Shown piece by piece: positions 23,695 through 31,731 of a stretch of DNA of 64,000 nucleotides. Within the stretch, counting starts at the first letter, position 1, and each line of letters opens with the position of its first letter. The stretch lies in the NCBI RefSeq assembly GCF_029392895.1, contig NZ_CP114200.1, positions 5,053,001-5,117,000 on the forward strand. The letters run 5' to 3'. Source of the DNA: Streptomyces sp. 71268. GTDB taxonomy: Bacteria > Actinomycetota > Actinomycetes > Streptomycetales > Streptomycetaceae. The translations under genes and the position numbers were made by a program. Below the pieces are notes generated by a model, which saw nothing but the letters and a program-made list of their open reading frames with translations, made no database searches and had not been told where the DNA came from.

Positions 23695-25122
23695 TCAGAA
23701 CCAGTTCTTCGGATTGAGTTTCTTGGCGACGCTCTTCCCCTTGTTGACGGCGGCCGAGCCTAGTTCCTTGGCCTTGTTGCCTGTCCACGCCACTGCCTTG
23801 GTCGCCCCGCTTTTGATGTCGTCCCAGTGCTCGACGACCTTCGCACCGACGTAGATTCCGCCGAAGACGACGGCTGCTCCGATCGTGTACGGGTTGGGTG
23901 CCACCATGGACGCTGTCAACGAGGCATGGAAACCAACTTCTGCGACATCCGCGACGTAACCGGCGCCGTTTCTCTGGAACGCCTTGACCGGGTTTCCCTG
24001 CGAAATGACGTTCGCCGCGCTGAAGCCCGTGGAGGCGACACCGCCGACCAGGCCGAGGCCGCGGAGCGCGCCCGACACCTTCCCGGCCCCGGCCAGCCCC
24101 TTGAGTAGGGCGGTACTGCGCGACCATCCAACGGCCCGACCTCGAGTGGCGATGTTCTTCGTGACCTTGTACAGGCTCGCGTTGGCAGCTCGCGCGACGG
24201 GCTGCCCAGAATGCGTGAGCCCGCCGAACCGGGCCGCCAACGTGTCGGAGCCGACGATGGCGTTGATGGCCTTGTTGGCGGTGAGTCCGCGCCATATCGG
24301 CGACCTCATGAACGGCAACCGCCGCGCCGCGTCGAAAGCCTGACCTGTGCGGTCAGCGATCATTCCGGACGTTCCTGGAACACGGTTCGCGAACTGTGTC
24401 AGCTTGCTCGGCAGCCAACTTCCCGGTGCGCTCAGCGAACGCATCGGGAGTTTCATCCGGATCAGGTTGCCGCCCCACTGCTGGATGCGGGCATTGCCGC
24501 TGCCACGCATCGCGACGCCAATGCGGGTCTTCCAGGTCCGCAAGGGTCCCTTGGCCAAGGAGTTACCCACCAACACCTTGGTGAGGGCCGCCGACTGAAT
24601 GGTGACCACGGCGGTGGTGCCACTCACCGACATCCAGTCGCCATACAGGCCGATCATGGTCTGGATCGTGGCCTCGTGTGGGGCGAGTCCGGGAATCTTG
24701 CCCACGGCGTGTGCCTTGATACGGTCCAGCCAGTCAGCCAGCGACTCGTTGGACTGTCGCTCGAAAACCTTGGCCTGAGGATCCTGACTGGACGCGACGG
24801 AGTTGGCGAGCAGCAGGACATCGGGCGTAAGACCCTCGCCCTTGTATTTCTTGAGATCCTCGTCAGTGAAGCCGGCCCACCGCAGGCCGGCCTCGGGGTC
24901 GCCGTCTTCCAAGCGGGCGATCGCAGCGCGTTTGCGGAGATCCGTTCCCGCATGGTTGACCCACGACGTCATGGGCTTGAGAGCGGTCAGCCTGTCGGTC
25001 ACTCCCAGTGTGGAAGCTCGGGTAAAGGCTTCGCGGAGTCGATCACCGACGCCGCCTTTACCGTCGATGAGCTTGGCCAGTTGTTCCAGATCTCCCGGAT
25101 TGACATTGCGCACGATGCGCAC
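23695..25122 (-). CDS. Unknown 475-aa protein, candidate type VII substrate
   Basis: A 475-aa protein I cannot assign to a family. The N-terminal 150 residues are charged and helical (GDLEQLAKLIDGKGGVGDRL). From about 170 to 430 it is Ala/Gly/Val-rich with weakly hydrophobic stretches, one of which (PNPYTIGAAVVFGGIYVGAK, near 415-435) could insert in a membrane. The C-terminus is basic and ends KKLNPKNWF. Size, low hydrophobicity and location beside WXG100 genes and their ATPase fit a large secreted or membrane-targeted effector. Two unknown genes upstream on the same strand may be accessory. It has no Cys in its long Gly-rich part and no enzymatic motif that I can see. Confidence 0.6.
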   Translation of the reverse strand: MRIVRNVNPGDLEQLAKLIDGKGGVGDRLREAFTRASTLGVTDRLTALKPMTSWVNHAGTDLRKRAAIARLEDGDPEAGLRWAGFTDEDLKKYKGEGLTPDVLLLANSVASSQDPQAKVFERQSNESLADWLDRIKAHAVGKIPGLAPHEATIQTMIGLYGDWMSVSGTTAVVTIQSAALTKVLVGNSLAKGPLRTWKTRIGVAMRGSGNARIQQWGGNLIRMKLPMRSLSAPGSWLPSKLTQFANRVPGTSGMIADRTGQAFDAARRLPFMRSPIWRGLTANKAINAIVGSDTLAARFGGLTHSGQPVARAANASLYKVTKNIATRGRAVGWSRSTALLKGLAGAGKVSGALRGLGLVGGVASTGFSAANVISQGNPVKAFQRNGAGYVADVAEVGFHASLTASMVAPNPYTIGAAVVFGGIYVGAKVVEHWDDIKSGATKAVAWTGNKAKELGSAAVNKGKSVAKKLNPKNWF

Positions 25123-25218
25123 CCCCGTGTTCGTTCCTGCACGTGCTCAAGGAGTCAGCGAGTGCCCTCCGCGCCGGGAAGCCCCGACCTCGCCGAGGGC
25201 GTCGCGTCGGCGGCAGCG

Positions 25219-25917
25219 CTAACGGTCGCCCAGTAGAGCGAACGCGAACGCCAGTCGACGGTCGACCCAGCCGGCCTTGACGGTCACCCACTTACTGCCC
25301 TGCGAGACCATGACCACGTTTCCCTCTGCTCGCCATTCGAGCGTCCGCTCACGGGAATCGTGGTGGTCGCTTTCCTCTGCGCCCAAGGACGTCACGGCCG
25401 ATTTGAGAGCGCCGAAGACGACCTTGCTGACGCCGTTCTCCACGATGTTCTTGGTGTCACCGCTGGCCCACTGATTGCGACCGACGATCTCGGGTTGGCC
25501 GACCTGCTCAATGCGCCAGGTGTGTTTGAACATGCGCTTTGACGGAGGAATGCGGGTGATGGAGCCGATAAGCTCACCGTGGCCATCCCTGACCTGGTGC
25601 CGCCGCTCTCCGTCCGACTCCCCGACGTCGTTCAGGGAGCAGAGCAGCCGCTCGGCCGCCTCGTCCTCGTACAGACAGGGGCCGGTGACGCCGGGCGGAG
25701 TGGACACCGAAGGCGGTGCGCAGTAGGCACACGGCGCGTACACGCGGTAGTTCTTCCCGCCGGAGGGCACGCGGATGGCGCGTGGGCCACGCACGGCACG
25801 CTTACGGTGTGGCGTAATGGGCCGTTCTACCCCGCCAATGGTGAATTCGCCGACATTCGCCCAGTCGACGGCGGGCAACGCGGGTTCCTGCCCGGCTGCG
25901 CCCTTGCCGTACGCCAC
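25219..25917 (-). CDS. Unknown protein, C-terminal half possibly LURP-one/Tubby-like
   Basis: A 232-aa protein. I chose GTG 25917 because AAGGAG lies 6 bp before it; an ATG 24 bp further upstream is inferior. Residues 1-100 include a Cys-rich stretch (APCAYCAPP). The C-terminal half has the rhythm of a Tubby C-like/LURP-one barrel: DGHGELIGSITRI, then HTWRIEQVGQPEIVGRNQW. No catalytic motif is seen. It lies between the 475-aa gene (96 bp downstream) and the gene at 26275-26853, all on one strand, and so probably belongs to the type VII island. Confidence 0.6.
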   Translation of the reverse strand: MAYGKGAAGQEPALPAVDWANVGEFTIGGVERPITPHRKRAVRGPRAIRVPSGGKNYRVYAPCAYCAPPSVSTPPGVTGPCLYEDEAAERLLCSLNDVGESDGERRHQVRDGHGELIGSITRIPPSKRMFKHTWRIEQVGQPEIVGRNQWASGDTKNIVENGVSKVVFGALKSAVTSLGAEESDHHDSRERTLEWRAEGNVVMVSQGSKWVTVKAGWVDRRLAFAFALLGDR

Positions 25918-26274
25918 CGCGATCTCCTTCCGTTCTCGCACCCCATACTTTGTTCAGCGCAACCGTTCCGGTCGGATGACTGGATGTGTAGGCCACGCTC
26001 ATGACCAGCATGCTGTCACAGGCGAACGGAGAGAGGGCCGTCGAGTCTGGGCTTGTGCCCATCTGGTGACGCGGAACTACGGCAGGTCACGCGCTAGTTG
26101 GCGTCGGTGACGAGCGGCCTGGCAGTAGACGATTGGCTCCGGGCGAGAGTCGCCCGAAGCTGAAACGGAACCGCGCCTCGGCGGACGCGCCCTCGTGACC
26201 GCACGCTGACTCTTTGTCGCGAACGGGGCGGGCCACTTCTCCGCCGTGATTCACGTCTGGTCGCGCTCGTCTCG
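25918..26274. other. Intergenic region
   Basis: About 357 bp between two minus-strand genes, locally AT-richer than the chromosomal core. No terminator, repeat or convincing small gene was seen. It presumably contains the promoter of the gene at 25219. Confidence 0.4.
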
Positions 26275-26853
26275 CTACACGACTCCGCCGTCGGGGCGAC
26301 GCTGCAGGAAGTTGAGCGGCGCGGAAACCAGCGCCCCACCGAGCGTCAGGGAAGCGGTGTCCACGGCCTCAAAGAGGAGCGCGAAGGCCAGATCTGTGGC
26401 GTCGGCTGGGCCACTCACCTCTCCGGCGCACACGAATCCACTGGTTGGCTCCTCGACGCGCCGCCCCGGGCCGACGGAAACGCGTACATCGGCCCTACGC
26501 AACTCCGCTGACTTCCCGAAGCCGAGAGAGGTGTACGTGTACCCGCGCTCGCCCTGCGTCAGCCGCAGGGCTCGGTCTCTGGGGCGTAGCCCTCTGGCGT
26601 TGTAGGTGACCTCGACCCGCTCGCCCCCTATGAACATGTAGGGCTCGTCCAGCGAAGGCTTGCCGGGGCCCAGCCCACGGAAGAGCCCGTCAGGAAAACC
26701 GTCCCCGTAAAGGCGCGCTTGACCAGTCCTCTCCTTGCGGGACTTGGTCAGCTCATGGTGCACAGTGACAATTCCGTAGCCGCCGATCTGCCCTGTCCAA
26801 CCTTCGCGGTCCGGATGCGCGAACGGCAGAAGCTCGAAAGAAAATGACGACAC
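26275..26853 (-). CDS. Unknown protein of the type VII island
   Basis: A 192-aa protein. GTG 26853 is chosen because AGAGG lies 6 bp upstream; a TTG two codons earlier is possible. It is rich in beta-type segments (VEVTYNARGLRPRDRALRL, RGYTYTSLGFGKSAELRR) and ends with an Ala/Leu-rich helix and LNFLQRRPDGGVV. The pattern of short strands and Arg-rich turns resembles the protein at 25219, and both may be scramblase-like barrel proteins. There is no signal peptide. The function is unknown. Confidence 0.6.
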   Translation of the reverse strand: MSSFSFELLPFAHPDREGWTGQIGGYGIVTVHHELTKSRKERTGQARLYGDGFPDGLFRGLGPGKPSLDEPYMFIGGERVEVTYNARGLRPRDRALRLTQGERGYTYTSLGFGKSAELRRADVRVSVGPGRRVEEPTSGFVCAGEVSGPADATDLAFALLFEAVDTASLTLGGALVSAPLNFLQRRPDGGVV

Positions 26854-27005
26854 GTCCAACCTCTTATTCGTAGCCGATCAGTGTGCGTAGGGGCGTCGCC
26901 CCCTCAGAACGTTTGTGCCGTGATGTCTGGGCAGGTAGATGGGTGACCCCTCTGTCGCGACGAGGCCGCCGCGCCGGGAAGCCTGTCACCGCGGGCTTTT
27001 GGGGA

Positions 27006-27590
27006 TCACGAGGTGCTGTCGATGAGGCGCAGTAGGGTGCGTCGCCGTAGCGTCAGGGCGATGGCGCCTGCCAGGAAGAGTGGGCACAGGACGAGACACA
27101 CGACCATGGGCAGCGTGAGCGTCGGGGGACTGTCGACCCATTTCTGGGTCAGCACGCGACTCGGGTCGTGGGGATCGTAGACGACGCGTACAACGGAGCC
27201 TTGGGGCAGGCCTTCGGGGCGTTTGCCACCCCACTCGCTCAGGGCTTCGCGCAGGGGGCCGTCGGGCCCCTCGAAGCGCACCATGACATTGCCCGCGCTC
27301 CCGAACCGGTCCTTGGGGGAGTCGGTGACCTCAGCCGCCGCGACAATGCCCCGCGATCGCAGGTCATCGACCAGTGACTGCGAGGGAATCCAGAAGAAGA
27401 ACAGGAACACCGAGCACGTCAGCACCGCCAAGGCGAGGAGGCAGAGGATCAGCCTGCGCTGGGGCAGCTTCCGGCGTATACGCAGGGCGTGCAGTTCGCG
27501 TCGTCTCGTTTCTTCGATCGCCATCAGGTGGCTCGACCGGGGAGGCCGCTGCCAGTCAGGCCCGCCCCGCTTCGGTCTTTTCCGTCCCAT
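27006..27590 (-). CDS. DUF3592 domain membrane protein
   Basis: A 194-aa protein from ATG 27590 (MGRKRPKRGG). Alternative starts are at 27659 and at 27524 (MAIEETRRRE), and none has a strong ribosome site. A basic N-terminus precedes TM helix 1 (RLILCLLALAVLTCSVFLFF). A soluble DUF3592 core follows, with SRGIVAAAEVTDSPKDRFG, GKRPEGLPQGSVVRVVYDP and DPSRV. TM helix 2 is LPMVVCLVLCPLFLAGAIAL. DUF3592 proteins are small envelope proteins of unknown role. It is the first gene of the minus-strand series in the island. Confidence 0.82.
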   Translation of the reverse strand: MGRKRPKRGGPDWQRPPRSSHLMAIEETRRRELHALRIRRKLPQRRLILCLLALAVLTCSVFLFFFWIPSQSLVDDLRSRGIVAAAEVTDSPKDRFGSAGNVMVRFEGPDGPLREALSEWGGKRPEGLPQGSVVRVVYDPHDPSRVLTQKWVDSPPTLTLPMVVCLVLCPLFLAGAIALTLRRRTLLRLIDSTS

Positions 27591-28062
27591 TGGTTCCGTT
27601 TCAACGTCGACGCCCACCCGGTCGTGGTTCGCTTGGCCTCCACAGTACGGTTCAGCCAATCACCGGCCTCCCCGCTGCTCCGGATACTTCCTCTTCGGGG
27701 CGATCGCGGAGGCGGTTCGCGCCTGTGCGCGGGATCGCCGTGTCTTAGGAGCGTGACCATCTCGCGCTCCGGTTTGCGAAATGTGTCCGGTGGGTTTCCG
27801 GTCTCCGTATGACGAACCTCTGTCGGTTTGCTATGTGCCCCGCTGTTTCCCTTCGGGGGGTTCTACGAGCTCTGTCGCGTCCTAACTCTCGAGCGTTGTT
27901 GGCGTGGTATAGATGTGCGGATTGAGTGCGCAGAGTCTGGTACGCCCGGTCGTCCGGGACGCGAGGTGGGGTCCGTACCCGCGAGTCGGGTCGAAGATGG
28001 CGAGGCCAGTCCGTGAGCGCGGTGGCATGCGCACATGCGGTAGGAGCAGCGAAGGGGGACCC
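27591..28062. other. Divergent promoter region between type VII island genes
   Basis: About 470 bp between divergent genes, AT-richer than average at 27770-27930. An AAGGGGGA ribosome site marks the right gene. No further gene or repeat was recognised; open frames here lack start signals. Confidence 0.45.
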
Positions 28063-28899
28063 GTGGGGGTACGGGATCGCATACGAGGCGTGGGTGAGGC
28101 GGTGACCTCGGCCGCGGCCAACGTCGGCCGGGAGGTCGTCAATCGGGGGAGTGACGCGCGACGGACCGGAGCGAACGCCTCCGGTGAGTGGGTGCTCGGT
28201 GTGCTCGGCGCGCTGCCGCCGCCGGCCGCGCCGGCCGAGCGGGAGTGGGAGTTCTCGCTGGGTACCCTCATCTGCCAGCACCCGCGCGTGCCCGCCATCA
28301 CCGCCAAGGCGCTGCGCGCCCTGGACAGCCTCGGCGCGCTGCGCTTCGGGCCGGAGTCGGTCGGCTTCGAGGGTGAGGACATCCCGTGGAAGAAGGTCAC
28401 GGGGCTGCGGCTGCACAACGCGTTCGACGCCATGACCACCGAGGGCCTCGACGCGGAGGTGGACCGCATCCGTGAGGTGCTGCCGCCGCTGCCGGGGCGC
28501 AAGTGGGCGGTGACGAAGGTGGTCGAGGGCCTGGCCACGGTCGTGCTCGCGGCCCTGGAGCAGGCCAGCGAGCAGCGGCTGGACAGCGTCAACGTCGCCT
28601 GCGAGGTGACGTACAAGGGCGCGTTGGGCCGTGAGAAGACGCTGCGGGCCAACCTGTTCACGACCGCGCTCCTGGCGCACCAGACGGACGTCGCCTACAG
28701 CCTGGTGGTCACGGCGCAGGCGGCCGGCGTGCCGGTGATCCCGGCCGACCCCGCGGCGCTGGACGACAAGGCGCTGGAGCGGGTCCGCGCGCTGCGGGAG
28801 CGTACGGACGCGATGGCCGCCGAGTTGCGCGCGCAGGGCGACGATGACGCGTCCGCCGACGCGGACGGGCCATCGCCGTCGCGGCCGGTCGCCTCGTAG
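28063..28899 (+). CDS. Unknown cytosolic protein, 278 aa
   Basis: From GTG 28063 (GVRDRIRGVGEAV) behind AAGGGGGAC; open sequence upstream lacks good starts. The protein is Ala/Val/Leu-rich and helical, without signal or membrane segments. Recognisable stretches are KALRALDSLGALRFGPESVG, KVVEGLATVVLAALEQASEQ and a tail rich in Asp and Ser (GDDDASADADGPS). I do not know the family. It converges with the secreted-protein gene at 28996 and is flanked by two terminator hairpins. It may belong either to the type VII island or to the Tad-adjacent genes. Confidence 0.6.
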   Translation: MGVRDRIRGVGEAVTSAAANVGREVVNRGSDARRTGANASGEWVLGVLGALPPPAAPAEREWEFSLGTLICQHPRVPAITAKALRALDSLGALRFGPESVGFEGEDIPWKKVTGLRLHNAFDAMTTEGLDAEVDRIREVLPPLPGRKWAVTKVVEGLATVVLAALEQASEQRLDSVNVACEVTYKGALGREKTLRANLFTTALLAHQTDVAYSLVVTAQAAGVPVIPADPAALDDKALERVRALRERTDAMAAELRAQGDDDASADADGPSPSRPVAS

Positions 28900-28912
28900 C
28901 GGCGAGGGCGCG

Positions 28913-28937
28913 GGGTGAGCGCGTCGGGCGCTCACCC
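28913..28937 (+). terminator. Hairpin terminator
   Basis: GGGTGAGCGC at 28913-28922 pairs perfectly with GCGCTCACCC at 28928-28937 around a 5-nt loop, 14 bp after the stop at 28899. Confidence 0.75.
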
Positions 28938-28952
28938 GCTGGACGTTCGCGG

Positions 28953-28981
28953 CCGGTTGCCGCCCTGTGGGCGGTAGCCGG
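28953..28981 (-). terminator. Hairpin terminator
   Basis: A 13-bp stem including two G-U pairs (CCGGTTGCCGCCC against GGGCGGTAGCCGG) closes on a 3-nt loop, 15 bp beyond the minus-strand stop at 28996. Together with the hairpin at 28913 it separates convergent genes. Confidence 0.7.
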
Positions 28982-28995
28982 CTCGCGGCGCGGCG

Positions 28996-30057
28996 TCACC
29001 GGTTGATGGACTGCACTTCGCCGACGGTCACGTCAGTGGTGTCCCCGTAGGTGCCGGTGGGCAGGGCGCCGCCGTCGCCGTCGGAGCTGGTCCAGTAGAT
29101 CTCCCAGGTGACGGTCGCCTTGAGCGGGTGCGGGCCGGTCTGGTTGGTGGCCCGGAGGTAGGTCACGCCGCACGGCGGAGCCTGGTTCTTCCTGTCGTCG
29201 CTGTACGGGGTGCCGATGCTGCCGTCGGCGGCGATGCGGCATTCGCCCGAGGCGGGGTGGACCTTGGCGTCCTGGGTGCCGGGCTCGATGGTGAGGGAGA
29301 CCGGCTTGGCCGTGGTGGTGGCCGAGAGGCCGATGCTGGGCAGGCTGGCGGTCGCGGAGACGGGCTTGAACCTTGACTTGTCGAGCCAGATCCAGGTGTC
29401 CAGGTTGACCGTCTGCTTGCCGGACGGGTTCATGGTGATGTCCGTGTCCGGCACGGGGAGTTCGTCGTAGGCGTACTCGGCGAGGATCTTTGTCGAGATG
29501 GCGAGTGGTTCGTCCGGCGTGTCGCCCTCGTCGACCCAGAAGGGCAGTCGGTTACAGGACTGCGCCTCGGGTTCGTCCTTACGGTTCTCGTTGACGACCG
29601 CTACCCAGAATTGGCCCTTGCCCTGCTTCTTCATGTTGTAGTCGTCGTACTTGTGGGTCTGGAAGATGGTCTTGTAGACCTGAGCGAACGTGGGCCCGAT
29701 ACCGAAGAAGCCGGGCATCTTCTCCAGGCCCTCGATCGTGCCCTTGAGCTCCTTGGGCGTGATCCTCGGCTCGTACCAGCAGGCCGGCGGCTTCCAATTG
29801 GAATTCCGCGGGGTCAGCGTACCCTTTTTTCCCTGCCCGTTGCTGCCGTTGACATTAACTTCCACGCCCGACGACTCGACGCCCACGGCGACCTTCTGGT
29901 TGGTGCCGGAGGGATTGACGCTTCCGACTCGGCCGGCTGGCCTACGCCCACCCTGCTCATCCTCCGCATGGGCTGCCGTGGGCAACGTGACTGCCAAGGC
30001 GGCGATAGCTATGACACCGGTACCGCTAACCCTTATCTGATGCGTCAGGCTGGGCAC
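28996..30057 (-). CDS. Secreted protein with Sec signal peptide
   Basis: A 353-aa exported protein. GTG 30057 (MPSLTHQIRV) is chosen because it gives a normal signal peptide: a basic start, the hydrophobic core GVIAIAALAVTLPTA and a cleavage site AHA-ED near residue 31. The mature part contains NWKPPACWYEPRITPKELKG and several Trp-rich segments (DTWIWLDKSRFKP, WEIYWTSSDGDGG), suggesting a beta-rich surface or secreted protein. The start overlaps the upstream lipoprotein stop by 13 bp, so the two are coupled and probably work together. The family is not recognised. Confidence 0.72.
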   Translation of the reverse strand: MPSLTHQIRVSGTGVIAIAALAVTLPTAAHAEDEQGGRRPAGRVGSVNPSGTNQKVAVGVESSGVEVNVNGSNGQGKKGTLTPRNSNWKPPACWYEPRITPKELKGTIEGLEKMPGFFGIGPTFAQVYKTIFQTHKYDDYNMKKQGKGQFWVAVVNENRKDEPEAQSCNRLPFWVDEGDTPDEPLAISTKILAEYAYDELPVPDTDITMNPSGKQTVNLDTWIWLDKSRFKPVSATASLPSIGLSATTTAKPVSLTIEPGTQDAKVHPASGECRIAADGSIGTPYSDDRKNQAPPCGVTYLRATNQTGPHPLKATVTWEIYWTSSDGDGGALPTGTYGDTTDVTVGEVQSINR

Positions 30058-30716
30058 TTCTTCCCCCCGTCCGTCGACATGATCTTGGTCGTCTGCCAAA
30101 CTCCCAGGTCGTTCTTCTTGAGGTTCTCTGTGTAATAGCCGAAGTTTCCTGGGCCAGGCACGTTCTTCTTGACCTTGCCGGTCTTCTTGTTGACGCTGTG
30201 AGAATTAGTCTCGTCTGAGCAGTAGTTGACAACCGCGGAGCCATCCTTCATGAAGGTGACCTTGCGGTTGTAGTAGCGAGTGGTTCCGGTGAAGGTGACC
30301 CCGGCGTCATAGTAGGACTTGATGTATTCAAGGGCCGACAGTAGGCCCATGTCCTTGAAGTAGAACTTCAACGCAGGCCGCTTCGTGTTACCGCTGGTGA
30401 TGGCTTCGTCCATCGCATTGAGCCCGCGCTCGCTGTCCGCCAGCACCGCGTCCTTCTTCGGATCGCCCGTCTTGCCGTCCTCGAAGACGTTCTTCACATC
30501 CGCCGGCAGCTTGATCTCCGGCCGGTCGATTCCGTCGTCCATGGGGGTTGAGCTTGGGCTGGCCGTGTCGGGCGCGGGTGCTGAGGAGCTCTCGGCGCCC
30601 TTGATCTTGTCCTTGCTGTCGGAGCCTGAGTCGGAGTCACCTCCGCATGCCGTGAGCGTCATCGAGGCGGCCACGAGCAGCACGATGCCTGCGCCGAAGC
30701 GTGTCTGTGTGTTCAA
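30045..30716 (-). CDS. Lipoprotein, 223 aa
   Basis: A membrane-anchored lipoprotein starting at TTG 30716, with GGGAG 9 bp upstream. The signal peptide ends in the lipobox LTAC followed by GGDSDSGSD, a typical flexible spacer. The mature domain includes LKFYFKDMGLLSALEYIKSY and TRYYNRKVTFMKDGSAVVNY, a compact alpha/beta arrangement. That arrangement recalls small NTF2-like extracellular domains, but this is a guess. It is transcribed away from the Tad operon across a 259-bp divergent region and overlaps the exported protein downstream by 13 bp. It could support pilus assembly at the cell surface. Confidence 0.75.
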   Translation of the reverse strand: MNTQTRFGAGIVLLVAASMTLTACGGDSDSGSDSKDKIKGAESSSAPAPDTASPSSTPMDDGIDRPEIKLPADVKNVFEDGKTGDPKKDAVLADSERGLNAMDEAITSGNTKRPALKFYFKDMGLLSALEYIKSYYDAGVTFTGTTRYYNRKVTFMKDGSAVVNYCSDETNSHSVNKKTGKVKKNVPGPGNFGYYTENLKKNDLGVWQTTKIMSTDGGKKCPA

Positions 30717-30975
30717 CGTACGTAACTCCCGTGGGTGTTCGATGAGAAACGCCACCGATGATGACATGGATGCGCGCGGCAATGGCGACGGTTCCCTTGC
30801 GTGTGGATAACGGTGAGACCAGGGAGTGGCGAGTGCCGCTGCCGCGCCTTGAGGCCGCTATAGGCTGCTGATACGGTGCGATGACTTGACAGCTTCTTAG
30901 TCTGCGGTTTAAGCGTGCGACAGTGGCTGTAGCGGGCAAATGCCTGAATACGGACATAACTTCGGGGGCAGTGGC

Positions 30976-31698
30976 GTGAAGATTCAGGAGCGCACGGGCG
31001 CGGGCAGTGGCCGGGGTACCGCACCCGGTCAGCCAGCGGGGGAGAGGCTCCCTTCCGCGCCTCGTGAACGGAAACCGGCGCTCGCCGCGCTCGCCGTACT
31101 CCTCATCCTGGTGGGCGCGTTGGGCGCGACCGTCCTGGTGTTGCGCGCCGGTGATCGTATTGAAGTGGTGAAGATTACGGAGAAGGTGAGTGCGGGCAAG
31201 CCGATCCCGGACTCCGCTATTGAATCCGTGATGGTTGCCGAGGATTCCGGTATCGATTACGTGAAGTGGGAACAGCGGAATGCGCTGTCCAATTACCGGG
31301 CCGCCGCCGACCTGACGAAAGGCTCGCTTCTCGTCGGTTCGATGCTGACCGACAAGAAGGGCCTGCCCGAGGGCAAGGTCGTGGTCGGGCTCTCGCTCAA
31401 GGACGGGCAGTACCCGCGCGGCCTCAAGGCCGGCGACGTGGTCGCCGCGTACCGGGTGGGAGACGCCAAGGGCGGCTCCGGCGGTTCCTCGGGGGACGGC
31501 GGCGAGTCGGGCGGCGGTGACGCCCTGCTGGTCCGCAGCGCGACCGTGGACACGGTGACCGGCACCAACGACGGGATCGGCGGCGGGGACCTGCCGGTCG
31601 CGGTCGTGGTGAACCAGGACGAGGCGCCCGCGCTCACCCAGGCGGCGGCCAACGGCGCGGTCTCCGTCGTGCGGCTGTCCACCAACAGCGGCAACTGA
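30976..31698 (+). CDS. CpaB-like SAF domain protein of the Tad pilus operon
   Basis: A 240-aa membrane-anchored protein from GTG 30976 behind GGGGGCAG; an ATG at 30940 is the alternative. One TM helix (ALAALAVLLILVGALGATVL) is followed by an extracytoplasmic SAF domain: VVKITEKVSAGKPIPDSAIE, then LTKGSLLVGSMLTD. CpaB/RcpC-type SAF proteins assist Flp pilus assembly. It lacks the long C-terminal domain of gram-negative CpaB, as expected without an outer membrane. It is the first gene of the Tad operon. A Gly/Ser-rich loop (GGSGGSSGDGGESGGG) interrupts the C-terminal half. Confidence 0.82.
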   Translation: MKIQERTGAGSGRGTAPGQPAGERLPSAPRERKPALAALAVLLILVGALGATVLVLRAGDRIEVVKITEKVSAGKPIPDSAIESVMVAEDSGIDYVKWEQRNALSNYRAAADLTKGSLLVGSMLTDKKGLPEGKVVVGLSLKDGQYPRGLKAGDVVAAYRVGDAKGGSGGSSGDGGESGGGDALLVRSATVDTVTGTNDGIGGGDLPVAVVVNQDEAPALTQAAANGAVSVVRLSTNSGN

Positions 31699-31731
31699 AC
31701 CGCGGGGCCAGGGGACAGGGAACGTAGAAAT

